DNA of 64,000 nt from Pinus tabuliformis (taxonomy: Eukaryota > Streptophyta > Pinopsida > Pinales > Pinaceae), in the NCBI GenBank assembly GCA_031772625.1, contig CM062813.1:689574420-689638419 (forward strand). Reading direction: 5' to 3'. Shown piece after piece: positions 34,600 through 45,500 of this stretch. Position 1 is the first letter of the stretch. Every line of letters begins with the position of its first letter. The position numbers were made by a program, and so were the translations under genes. Under the pieces are notes generated by a model. That model saw nothing but the letters and a program-made list of their open reading frames with translations. It searched no databases and was not told the DNA's origin.

Positions 34600-35013
34600 C
34601 AAATGCACAAGCTCCTACCCAATGATGAACTCTCTTCTTTGTACCTGTAGCCAACTGTACCAATCAAGATTATGCATGCACTTCTTTATTCAAACCACAC
34701 TTATCCACCAAGTCAGGAGTAATATAACTATAATTAGATCCAGGGTCAATCAAAATATAAATAACTTGATCACAAATCTTACTGTCCATCTTAATGATAG
34801 ATGCTTGGCGATCTGCCTGCCTATTATCTAGCGCTGCATAGATATGAGGAATGCTCTACCCGATATCCCCAACAGTCTGCACCTCCTGTACACTATAAAT
34901 CCGAGGCCTACCACCCTGATACTGCGGAAAATATCTCTTGATGTGCTCTTTACCACATATCCAACACTCCAACTGTTCGATACCATCACCTCTATTACGT
35001 TGTTGTGACACAT
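34600..35013 (-). pseudogene. Helper gypsy nucleocapsid knuckle and protease
   Basis: In a frame different from RT, the minus strand reads ECWICGKEHIKRYFPQ, a CCHC knuckle whose last Cys is Phe. It then reads VIYILIDPGSNYSYI at about 34720-34765; IDPGS (34736-34750) is the gypsy aspartic-protease active site with Asp present. Protease would cut the gag-pol polyprotein. A frameshift between 34499 and 34700 separates it from RT. Confidence 0.75.
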
Positions 35014-35178
35014 ATCCCTGTTTAGCTACGTTGAACTTCTTGTATGGTGCAACATTCTCTTTCTCTTCTGCATTCTGAGGCCTTGTTCTTTTCAGATTTT
35101 ATTTACCTTGAGTTTTGTCTTTCCCTTTCTAACCTTGTTGATATTATGTCTTACATTTTGATTGCTCATAACAATTCT

Positions 35179-35891
35179 TCAATTTCCTAATAACTTCCTC
35201 CAATGACCAAGGCTCATCATACTCAATCCGATCCTAAATTCTAATGGAAATCCACTAACAAATCTCTGAACTTTAGCTTTCTCATCTTTAAGATATTGTA
35301 CATACCTCAATAGCTCCAGAAACTTGGTCATATACTCTTCATTTGTCATTGATCCCATTTTTAGCTCATAGAATTCCTTGGCTTTGTTGTCGTAGTACCT
35401 CTCTGACAAGTACTTCTTTATGAAGAATCTCTTGAATTCATGCCAACTCAACTCTTCTGTCCTGATGTCTCTAACCCGCTTCACATCTTCCCACCAGATG
35501 TTTGCTTTACCTTTCAAGATGAAGATAACTACTCTGGCCTTCATATTATCTGTGTAATTATGCAACTCAAAGAACTTCTTCAGCCTAAGTAACTAAGCCT
35601 CTGCATCCTCCGTCTTCTTCAAATCTCCATGAAAGGTAGGTGGCTTAGCTTTCTTAAACTCATCTGGAAAATATTCGTTGGCACTCCTCCTGTAAGGATG
35701 ATAACGACAATGATCATAGTGCCTATCGAAACCAAAACTAGAATAGTACATGTGTCCATCACCTCTTCGATCTGGAGTATCCAAGAACCTGCCATCTCTA
35801 ACTGTGTCATCCCTATTTGACCTATGCCCACCATGAGATCTACTGCCATATGTCCCATTTGTAGAAATTTGAATAATAAACACTTATTCAC
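35179..35891 (-). pseudogene. Helper gypsy gag (capsid region)
   Basis: Two frame-matched pieces (35883-35593 and 35565-35179) are separated by one stop at 35593. They read KKAKPPTFHGDLKKTEDAEA, FELHNYTDNMKARVVIFILK, KANIWWEDVKRVRDI and 'MTNEEYMTKFLELLRYV'. This is a typical retrotransposon gag domain and forms the particle. The Arg/His/Tyr-rich N-terminus (HYDHCRYHPYRRSANEYFPD) is the basic linker seen in such proteins. Confidence 0.86.
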
Positions 35892-36737
35892 AGAGATTAT
35901 CCTGATTATACACTATTGCGGAATACATGCACAATACATAACCTCCTCTACGTTGATCATCAATTTAGTAGCATCAAAAACAATGAAACATCAATCGCAT
36001 GCACTCATTAACACAGTATGTAACCCGGGGAAAGCATACAGCTGAAAACCCCACACTATCTGTATATTATAATGATAGATAAAATGTAACAATACATAGT
36101 ACAATACTCCTCACATGTACTCAGTACTATCTCCACCTATTACGCACAAAACTAGCTCAGATCTGATCAATCACAACTCAAATCTCCTCCACTGCTTTGC
36201 CTGCCTCCACTATGCAATTTGCAAGAGAAATCATACACTGTAAAAACGAATTCCCTTGGTATACTACGCAAGCCTCATGGGGAATCTCCATCCATGCATG
36301 TGCAAATCTCATGCACAACTATAGTCACAACTGATAGCAATCTCAACCTCTAACACCTGTCTCCACTGAACTATACATGCATTGAGTTAACTGATGTATT
36401 CTTTAGTTGCTTTATGAGTTAATAATTAGTGAAATAATTAATAATTAATTCACACAACTCATCACTAGTGTATTCTTTAGTTAGACTAAAATACAACTAG
36501 TTCAACCAAGTCAAACTGAACACAACTCCATCAACTCCACAATCAACTCCACCAAACTCAACCACATGAGTTCTAACTGAAGTCCTGCATGCAATAGCTC
36601 AACTGACCCATAAGAAAAGCGTATTTCCTTCTGACAGCTGCATGTGCCACATCTGTAGCTCAAACTAAAGTGCTCCAAGAGGATAAGATAATGTTTATAG
36701 TCCAAATATTATTATGAGACAATAATATTTGATTGTT

Positions 36738-36897
36738 CTATTTTTAGCCTGGCAGTCTAAAAATAGAAACCTGCCCATATGTCTAAAAATAGAAGTCCAT
36801 CTATTTTTACCAACATGACCAATCATCCACAAATAGCGTCCTGCAACTCATAGACCATGATCCATATGTCTAAAAATAGACTTTGCGCCAAAAATAG
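36738..36897. promoter_or_regulatory. Cluster of CTAAAAATAG (C(A/T)8G) motifs
   Basis: CTATTTTTAG at 36738, CTAAAAATAG at 36757, 36783 and 36870, and near-matches at 36801 and 36888, all within 160 bp and in both orientations. The longer word CATATGTCTAAAAATAGA occurs twice. C(A/T)8G is a class of site bound by MADS-box factors. Whether these are bound, or are only a repeat by-product, is unknown. Confidence 0.5.
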
Positions 36898-36899
36898 CC

Positions 36900-37218
36900 T
36901 GCGGACCCACTTAGTGAAGGTGACTTCTTTCCACTAAGCTCCATCATCTTGTTGCATTCTCAACACCATTAGTATTATTCTCTTATCCATGGTTGATCTG
37001 AAGTGGTCACTGCTTTGCAAGTCTAACAAACTCTGAATGGTTACTGCATTGACTTCTGCTTACTTCTCCTGTGTCTGCATGATTCTGTCATTATCTGCCT
37101 TGCAACTCCTTAATTCTTCCTGCAAACTTCTTAATGTCTTTGCTAAGTGAGAAGAATTCCCAACACCACATTTCTCATATGATCCATAGGGAGAGTCTCG
37201 TGAAATGTAGTCTACCAT
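36900..37218 (-). pseudogene. Possible N-terminal helical segment of helper gag
   Basis: On the minus strand an ATG at 37218 opens MVDYISRDSPYGSYEKCG, then HLAKTLRSLQEELRSCKADN, a likely coiled coil. Stops fall after MQTQEK and near 36935. It lies between the leader and the recognisable capsid domain, so it may be the gag N-terminus or a separate small protein. 35892-36899 otherwise shows A/T-rich, non-coding sequence. Confidence 0.45.
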
Positions 37219-37743
37219 CTTGCTAGAAATATTTGTTGTTTTCTTCCTACAAAGAATACATGTAAGCTAAACCAAAATATAAACATAATCAACATACCTC
37301 TCTATAGTTCAGGGAGGACATCTCATCTGTGAGATCAACCAGATTAGTACAGTTCATGTATAAACACAATCATAACAACATTTAGATATCATCCTAACCA
37401 TAGTCTAGTCATCAATTTATGACCATATCAACCACACATCATGACCTCAAGCATGACAACTACACCCATATCAATGTATATATAATCAACATATGGATGA
37501 CATGCATGCATATATGATACCTACAAACACTGACATGCATAACTAGTGCACAACCAACCTATACTCATGATAAACACATCCAACAACACACCATCCACTT
37601 TCACATGGTGACATCACTGCAACCATGACCAAAACCATGCATATGTAACAAGCAAATAGACCACAAGTATAAGTAACACATGTGCAACCGACAGGAATGC
37701 ATGACCAACACACACTGCCCATCCAGTCCAAGGGATGAACCAT

Positions 37744-37755
37744 GCTCTGATACTG
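37744..37755 (-). promoter_or_regulatory. Primer-binding site of the helper gypsy
   Basis: The minus strand reads CAGTATCAGAGC three bases after the LTR end TGTTACA (37759). It has two mismatches to TGGTATCAGAGC. The following leader (37743 down to about 37300) matches the array leader after 59656. Confidence 0.8.
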
Positions 37756-37785
37756 CTCTGTAACACCCTCCTCCACACATGCTAC

Positions 37786-39898
37786 TATAACAACCCTGGT
37801 GAAAATTCCATGTAAAATTATATAAGGCCACGGTGATGGGACACGTATTCCAAGCTAAATGGTGGGGAAAACATCCTAGTGGGTGCTCATTCAATTTATT
37901 ATGGCTAAAGGAAATTGGCAAAGGCAATGGCTAACGCTTTGGAAAGGAAAAATGGCATTAATTGACATTTATTTATGAAAATAATGGAAATTAAGAGAAA
38001 AGAAAGGTGAAAGTTCATAGGTTGCATGTGAGGAGGAAATTGACAGAAAATAATAAAAAATGAAGAAAATAGAGGCCTCATTGATAAAAAGGCTTTTGAG
38101 GATCAATGGGAAAGGCTTGGTCAGTGTAAGCTTGGTTAGTTCAGTTTTGGAGCTCTCTCATTATTCTCTCCCTCTCTCTCTCACTCTTGAACACTTAGAG
38201 TTTTTTTCGAGCACTCTTGGAGAGTGTGGCATACTTGGATTTTTGGAGCAAGAAGGAAAAGGAAGAGTAGGAAAGTGCAAGAGGACACTGAGATCAACAA
38301 CTACATTAGGTTTTTCTTGCAGGTACTGAGTTACATGTATGTATTCTTCACTAGTTTTGGCATGCATGGCACATGCATGTGGTTTCTTGGCTACAATTTG
38401 TCATTGGCATGGAGGATTGTCTGGATTGACAATGGATTTGCTTAGCCTTACCATTTCATGGATAACCATGGTGTTGTGGGTTAATTTCTTTGTTTTTATG
38501 GTTGGTTCTCATGTTTCCTTAGTTTGGGTTGAGTTACTAGTTCCTGGAGCCTTGATTGGACAAATTCTTTGGAAGCCCTATAACAACTTCGGTTGAGTTA
38601 CTAGTCATGGAAGCTTTGGTTGGACAAATGCTCTAGAAGCCCTATAACAACATGGGTTGAGTTACTAGTCCTGGATGCCTTGGTTGGACAAACGATTTAG
38701 AAACCCGACGTCAGCTGTGGGTTGAGTTACTAGTCTTGGAAGCCTTGGTTGGAAAAACGCTGTAGAAGCCCAGTGGCAACTGTGGGTTGAGTTACTAATC
38801 CTGGAAGTCAGGTTGGAACAAACGCTCTAGAGCCCTGGAAGGCTTGTGTGTAGACCAATCTAATGATGGTTTTGTGATGATGACTATGAGGTGGAACCAC
38901 TGTTTGATGGGTTGAGGCGATTTGGCCTCTAGAAGCCTTGGATGGTTTTGATTGATGTGTTTTATGAGATCCCACATTCATGCTTGGAATATGGCACAGG
39001 GGTGATTGGCTAAAGAAATATTTGGCTCAGCCATGTCTACGGTCGGGTGCAACATGGTAGTCCCATAACGGGTTGGTTTTTGCATCATTAATATGAGGTT
39101 ATTTCTCCTTGTTATCTCATGAGTATTATATTGGTTTATATGTGGATTATATGGTTATTGTTTCCTTGATATTTGTATTGTTATTATGTTGGTTATGAAT
39201 ATGTATTATGATAGTGGCTATGTATGGCTCCCATCATGTTTTTACTTGTATACGAATGAACAATGTATCTATGGCCTAATGGATGAAACTACAGCTAAAG
39301 TGATAAGGAAACAATGTTCATTTCGAATCTCAGATAGTATGAGACCCATATGCTTAGATATGTCATTTACACCTGTAGATTGCATTGATGCCAAGTGCTT
39401 GACAGAATGTTAGTCTCGGTTGGCGATGGTAAGGCCTAGTACTAGAGTTAGTTTTTGGTTCATTAGTCTTTTCATCATGTGTTTAATGGATTCCAGAAGT
39501 TACAACAAGTTCTGGGCAGTGGCTATAATTCTAGGCTTGAAAAGTGCCTTAAATTCCCCGGACCCTAACACAGGTCTGCTGGAAATAGTCCCTAGCCGCA
39601 GGCATGCAGGCTTGTGGGAGCATCCAGAGCTCTTTAGATGCTGGCATGCCCATAGCATGGGAGCATCCCAAGGTTTAATAGCTTAAAAATTCAGTGGGAC
39701 CCAGGGGCTAGTTAGCAAAAAGGTTGGGATGGTTTCGAGGAGTCCTATTGTTGATGTTGAAAGTTTGGATGGTGTGTTTCCGTCTATTCGACTTCCTTTA
39801 CGTGACTTAGGAGGTTGAATCATATCACAGTAACTTCTCATCACAAGTTTACCCCGGTTGGCCGGTTACTTGGGTAGATGAGGGAGGAGGTTGTTACA
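37786..39898 (+). repeat. Array LTR-a
   Basis: 2113 bp, TATAACAACCCTGG...TTGTTACA; the start has TA for TG. TATATAAGG is at 37819-37827. A minisatellite of about 65 bp (core GTTGAGTTACTAGTCCTGGA) runs from about 38525 to 38830 with five copies. It is followed by TGTTATCAGAGC (39902-39913), a primer site with one mismatch. Confidence 0.88.
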
Positions 39899-40496
39899 AA
39901 GTGTTATCAGAGCATGGTTCACCGCTCGAATTGGATGGGCGACGTGCTGGTCATGCATTCATGTTGGTTGCATATATATTCCTTATGCTTGTTGCATTTG
40001 CATGATGTTGATCATGGTTGTAGCGATGTCGCCATGTGAATGTTGATGGTGTTGTTGTGGAATGTGCCATCATGAGTGTATAGTTTTATATGCAATTGTT
40101 ATGCATGTTAGTGTCCATATGTTGTTATGCATGTATGGTAGGTCAAACATGCATTTTGAGGTCATTGTTTGCAATTAGGTCATCACGATGATATTGGTAT
40201 GTTATGATGCTAATGTGTTCGTTGAGATAGAGCAGGAGATGTAGATCATTAAAGTGAAGTTGTAGCATTGGACCTCGAGGCAGGAGCATGTCATCATGCA
40301 GGTATTGTATGTTTGGCATATAGGTATGTTAGTTAATGGATTGTCATATGCATTAGGGTTTTATGCATTAGGTTTATGTACATGTCTATTGATGTTGTGG
40401 TTACATACATGATATATGCTAGTTGATTAGTGTAGTCATATGCACATGTGTCAGATAGTTATGAATGATAGCAACTTGTGGTTGTATGCATTGCTA

Positions 40497-40578
40497 TTGT
40501 TTTTGTTTTTGTTTGTTTGTTTTTGTTTTTATTTTTGTTTTTGTTTTTGTTTGTTTGTTTTGTTTTGTTTTTTTTTAG
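40497..40578. repeat. TTTTTG/TTTG simple repeat
   Basis: An 82-bp run of TTTTTG and TTTG units. The equivalent sites in interiors 2 (about 54019) and 3 (about 60294) have only 'ttgttgttttatg', so the expansion is specific to this unit. It creates a spurious Phe/Cys/Leu-rich frame. Confidence 0.9.
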
Positions 40579-40582
40579 ATAA

Positions 40583-40735
40583 CTTGATGATTAGGTTATA
40601 TGTTGTTGTTGAGTATGTTATTGGTTAACTTGTTGTTGCTATATGATAGTTAGCTTGATAATTAGGTTACATGTTCTTGTTGAGTATGTTATAGGTTAAC
40701 TTGTTGTTGTTATATGCTAGTAACTTGATGATTAG
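40583..40735. repeat. ~71-bp tandem repeat in the array interior
   Basis: Unit core 'cttgatgattaggttatatgttgttgttgagtatgttataggttaa'. There are about two copies here, about three at 54043-54265 and three to four at 60315-60540, so copy number differs between units. Confidence 0.75.
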
Positions 40736-43179
40736 GGTTATTACATTAATACCTTGATGTTATATGTATCCTAAAAATTTGGATTGGTCTATGAGGATGG
40801 TTAGGGTAATGACATTCAGGTATGGGTTGACTTATTTGTGACATTGTGTTGTACTAAACTAGACTAATCGTACATATGTGATTGTTGTGCATGAACGACA
40901 AATGTTTATGAGCTTATTATGTGAACATGCTAGTTAGTTACTGTTATGGATATCGTGATCTTATTTGTGTTTGAGCTGATGTGTTGTGAAGTTATATCGT
41001 GCTAACTAGATTGATTATGCAGACAAGATAGCCTCCCTGGAGACACATTAGGGTACGAGGTTGCTTATGTCATATACTTGGTGCTTCATTGTTTGATTAT
41101 GTCATCTATTTGGTGTTTGAGTGTTTGGTGTCTATTATGTCATCTAGTTTATTTATTTAACATGGTATGTTTGCAAGTTGGTTGAATTTGATGAATTTCA
41201 TAATAAGAGTATGTGTTCAAACGATCTTGTTTTAAGATGATTTCACTAACACATATTTGTTGAGGCAACTGATATGTACTTGAGTGTAAGTAGGTGATAG
41301 TTGTAGCATTATGTATTATGACTGATGAATGTGAGTTAATTTTTGAGTATGACATGGTTTCTAGTCTTGGTGAAGGTTTATTTCAAATTGATAGATATGA
41401 TTGTCTTGATATTTGGAACATGTGGTTGACATGTGTGAGCAGTTGCAAAAAACATGCTTGGTATTAGCATGACGAGGTAATAGTTGACGTGTTTATATAA
41501 CTAACAGTTGGATGATGTGATAGCTCATAATAAAACTCAATCGCAGAAATGTAATTGGTATAAGAAAGGAATTGGATAGGAATTCCTTTGGCCATGTTTG
41601 GAAATCCTAATTCCAAACTAATGAGTGCATCACATACAAGAAGTCTTCTTAACCATGACTTTGTTTGACATTATGGGGATATATGCTATATCTATGAGCA
41701 TCCAGTTACGGGTTACAGGTAAGCTCATGAATGCCTTAGCTAAACTTGAGTTCCTACCTATTGAAAAATTTCAAGTGAGTGAAGTTAGATGAGGAGCCGG
41801 ATCCACATAGAGCTCACCCGGACTAACATTTGACAGGTACATCAATTAGTTGCTAGTTATAGCTAGATTTGTCAAGGGAATTGGAGTCCCTTGAGAGATG
41901 GTGTGGGTGCGTTCAGTTGCAAGACAACATGCTTGGCACAACAAGGTAAGGTAACAAATATATTGTTATGTTTATTTATGCACTGACAGTTATGTGTTGA
42001 TGCCAGTATGATGCAGGGGATTGCGTGGCAAGGAGACTGCCATGAAATTATGAAGAAGGCTTGGGTTGAGATTTCCTTTGGAAGCACCGGGAACCATGGG
42101 GATTGAATCGGTGTTTGCTTCTAGTTTTGGGTTTTCGGTATTGGTGATTTGGTTACACTTGATTGCATCTTTGTTATGTTTGGTGAAGGGCTTTGCCGCT
42201 TTGTTTATGGTGTCATATTGTTATTGATTTTCATGATTTTCCTCTTGTTTGTTTCTTATCTTGCCTTTTATGTTTTGATTCTTGGGAATTGGTTGGGAAG
42301 AGGAAAGTTAATGGAGCTCGGGGAGCGCTGTGTGGTACTCGACATGTAATGAAAGACTCGGATGAAGCTGGTGCATGTCTAAGGGTAGCTAAGGGTATGA
42401 GTATGATAGTCGGTTGGATTGGTTCGGTCCATTGGTGTAAGTGGACAGTGGCAGTATAGTCATGAGGAAGGTAATAAGAAAGGTGAAGTAAATGGTTCTG
42501 AGGCGTAAAAGGCCTTAGCTATGTTGGGAACGAGTGTTCTGAATGTTGTGCAAGGTGTGCGTAGATAAAGGGAGTTCTCTTAACCTTGATCTTATGTTAT
42601 CTGGTAATTATGTTATAAGCATGATTATACTTATGTTTATATACGTGTACATGTATGTATGTATGTAGTGTCTGACATGGTCATCATGGATCATGATTAT
42701 TTTATGCTAATGTTTATATGTATATATGTGTGTATGTATGTCGTTGTCTGACAAGATCGTGATTGTTTATGCTAATGTTTATGTATATGTATCTATGTAT
42801 CTATGTCACTATCTGACAGGGTTGTCAGGGATCATTCTTGTGGAGGAATGATTGCTTATGTAGGTGAATGGCATGAAGAGGTTCCTGGTCTTATGAGGAA
42901 TCAATTGGGAGGAGTATCCCTGACAAATATATGAGGTCAATATCATGTGGTTATGAGTTGATGTTATGTGATTATATTATGTCTATGTTATTGACATGCT
43001 ATACTGAGGGATACATCATCGAAATGAAAGCAGTGTGGTCTACGACATGCTAGGATAAGTATGGATGGCAAAGAGACACTAGAAGCAAGGTTGATTGGTA
43101 GAGATAATGTGGTTTTGGATGTGTGGTACTACCATCGTGCATATATTGTATATGTTTTACATGTTGCAATTGTGATGTT

Positions 43180-43932
43180 GTGGGCATGTGGTGTTGTGTG
43201 AATATAGTGTGTTTACATGTTGTTATGCAATGTTATGTACAAGGTGGTACAAATAGTGTTGTGGAATATTGCATATGTAGTGTTGGGCATAGATGGTGCT
43301 ATGTACATGTTGGATATGCGGTGTTGTGTGCATATGGTGTTGCGCACATGTTGGATTTGTAGTGTTGTGTACAGATGATGTTATGTACATGTTCGACATG
43401 CAGTGCTATGTACATGTGGTGTTGCGTGCATGTTGTATATGTGGTGCTATGTACATATGATGTTGTGTGTATGATTGTACAAGTAGTGTTGTGTACATGT
43501 TGTACATATGGTGTTGTGTACATGTCATGCATATGGTACTATGTACATGTGGTGTTGTATACATGTCGTGCATGTGGTGTTGTGTAAGCCTAGCACTGTG
43601 TACATGTTGTATAAGTGGTACAATGTACATGTGGCGCTATGTACACATTGTGTAAGTGGTGCCATGTACATGTGATGATGTGTACACATTGTGCAGGTGG
43701 TGCTGTGTATAGGTGGTACTGTGTACATGTTGTACATGCGGTACTGGTGTACATGTGGTATTATGTGCATGTCGTACATGTTGTGTTGTGCACATGCAGT
43801 ATTATGTATGTGCATGGTGTAGTCGTTGTATCATGACGTGTGTTCGTTGTGTTGTACTCTGTGTACGTATATGTATTGTGTTGTGTTGTACACTAGGTGT
43901 AGGTGTATACGTTGTATGTCATGTATAGGGGC
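43180..43932. repeat. TG-rich minisatellite
   Basis: A degenerate unit of roughly 22-26 bp built from 'gtacatgt(t/g)gt' and 'gtggtgttgtgt' repeats for about 750 bp. It is present in interior 1 only; interior 2 jumps over it near 56270. Many short frames on both strands here (Cys/Met/Val-rich on plus, Thr/His-rich on minus) are by-products of the repeat. Confidence 0.82.
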
Positions 43933-43937
43933 ATGTA

Positions 43938-44566
43938 TGATCCAGGTGGATATTGGTGGCCACCTGCCAAGTCCACCTGGACCCCCACCATTGTCTTTAT
44001 CAGCATTTTCAGTTTCCTTAATTGTAGCACAACTTACTATTGTTAGCAGTTTTTCGGGTCCTGAACTTCCGGAGCCGTTTTGAGGCCCTAAACGACGTTT
44101 TTTGGGGAATCCGAGGGCAACATGGGTCCATGGAATGGACTGATGTTGCCCGTTCCAACAATGATAGTGCTCGGATAGATCTTTCTAATGAGCTATTCTA
44201 CGCGTCAAACGGAGATCATATGCCAAAGTTACGACCCCGGGAAGTTGATGTACCAACTTACCCCCAAACGGGGCCCACAGTTTGGCGTTTCATCTCCTAG
44301 GGTTAGGTTTTGGAATGTTAAGGGTTTTCCATTGTTTCTCAACAATAAATAGGCCTTCGAGCCTCATTGTAACACAGTTCAGAGGCATGTAGCCATCACA
44401 TCTCTTCTCAGAGATAAGCTACCATCGCCCTAGCTAGTTTATTTCCATTCTGGTTGTAAGCATATTTCAGTATTTTCCATTAATGAAATGAAGTATTATT
44501 TCCGCTACATCTTTGTGTATATGGTTATCTCTGTAATTTGTTGCGTTCCTGTTTAAATCCGGATCA
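43938..44566 (+). repeat. 5' LTR of the young gypsy
   Basis: TGATCCAGGTGG...AAATCCGGATCA, with TGATCC/GGATCA inverted ends. AATAAATAGG at about 44345 may serve as a TATA element. It keeps 11 bp (around 44130-44145) that the right LTR lacks. Confidence 0.95.
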
Positions 44567-44567
44567 G

Positions 44568-44579
44568 TGGTATCAGAGC
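44568..44579 (+). promoter_or_regulatory. Primer-binding site of the young gypsy
   Basis: Perfect TGGTATCAGAGC one base after the 5' LTR. Confidence 0.93.
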
Positions 44580-44780
44580 GGTCTGCTTTTTCTCTGTTTT
44601 TCTTTGCATGTCCCCAACAAGGTCGGGATATAAGGAGTTAGGGCTTGAACTGGTTGAACCTTTGCAAGACCAGCCTCGCAAATCCCGACGGCCTCCCATG
44701 GCGGACGAGAAGAAAGACGAGGGGGCAGGAGATCCCATCAAATCTTGCTCGAAGAAGCCCTCGAGCGACAACAGAACGCG

Positions 44781-45500
44781 ATGATGGACATCTTTGCCCA
44801 GATCCTTCAGCGGCTACCCAGAAGCAATGCATCGGCTTCCAGCAGCTACTCTGGAAACGCCACACCCTTTAAGGTACAAGTTAATTTTGAAATCCCCATA
44901 TTCGAGGGTCAGATAGACGCAGATGTCGTAGATAAATGGTTAAATTTGCTAGAGGGTTATTTTTCTGTTCATGAATTTTCGAGTCGGGAAAAGATTGTTT
45001 TTTCTCTCCTCAAAGCAGCCCCCCACGTCAAGGACTGGTGGGAAACCTACTGCGAGCAGAAGGATGAAAGTACTGGCTCACTATTTTCAGCCGCACCCAC
45101 CTGGGATTCGTTCCGGGATGCCATCAAGGAGCAGTACTACCCTGTCGGGAGCTATGAGGATGAATACATAAAGTGGACCACGCTGGGACAGGGAAGGGAC
45201 CAAGACGTGCCGGAGTTCACCAATCTTTTCCATACCCTTCGCACAAAGTTGGGTATCAAGGATTCAAAGCAAAATTTGATACTCAAATACCGTGGCTGCC
45301 TGCACAAGTACATCCAGGAAGAAATACAATTCCTGAACATCCCCTCGCTCGGCTCAACATACCGGTATGCCATCAAGGTCGAGCAGAAGTTTAAACAAAA
45401 GAAGCGAGACTTTGGATCTGCGAATCCAAAGCAGGGGAAAGGGGCCCCTAAACCACAGAACAAAGGACAAAGCCAAGGCGGGACAGCCCAAGACAACTAG
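44781..45500 (+). CDS. Gag capsid region of the young gypsy
   Basis: The in-frame ATG at 44781 (MMDIFAQILQRL) opens 239 codons to a TAG at 45498. It shows the retrotransposon gag fold: FEIPIFEGQIDADVVDKWL, FSLLKAAPHVKDWWETY, 'WDSFRDAIKEQYYPVGSYED', and a basic C-terminus (KQKKRDFGSANPKQGKG). Another ATG at 44698 (MADEKKDEGAGDP) is in a different frame. A one-base change near 44740 would connect it, so the original start may lie there. The capsid would form the particle. Pol follows in the same frame. Confidence 0.88.
   Translation: MMDIFAQILQRLPRSNASASSSYSGNATPFKVQVNFEIPIFEGQIDADVVDKWLNLLEGYFSVHEFSSREKIVFSLLKAAPHVKDWWETYCEQKDESTGSLFSAAPTWDSFRDAIKEQYYPVGSYEDEYIKWTTLGQGRDQDVPEFTNLFHTLRTKLGIKDSKQNLILKYRGCLHKYIQEEIQFLNIPSLGSTYRYAIKVEQKFKQKKRDFGSANPKQGKGAPKPQNKGQSQGGTAQDN

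Larger units (their letters stand above)
29713..37785 (-). mobile_element. Coding Ty3/gypsy element (putative helper), both ends truncated
   Basis: The minus strand carries gag-PR-RT-RNase H-IN in gypsy order, then a decayed chromodomain-like stretch. Its 3' LTR is partial (29713-30903). Of its 5' LTR only about 26 bp remain (37759-37784), next to a primer site at 37744-37755. LTR start, leader and the region before the purine tract match the non-coding array at 37786-64000. Pol stays in one frame from 34499 to 31371 apart from stop codons, so decay was mostly by point change. Confidence 0.88.

Noticed and set aside
37247..37297. Small intron in the helper gypsy leader (GTATG...TTTGTAG on the minus strand)
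   Set aside because: Only 51 bp long, below the usual plant minimum, with no branch-point or transcript support.
40440..40628. Phe/Cys/Leu-rich small protein that looks like a membrane peptide
   Set aside because: It is the translation of a TTTTTG/TTTG simple repeat that is absent from the two parallel interiors.
43123..43836. Cluster of overlapping Cys/Met/Val-rich and Thr/His-rich open frames
   Set aside because: All come from the TG-rich minisatellite read in different frames; none is conserved.
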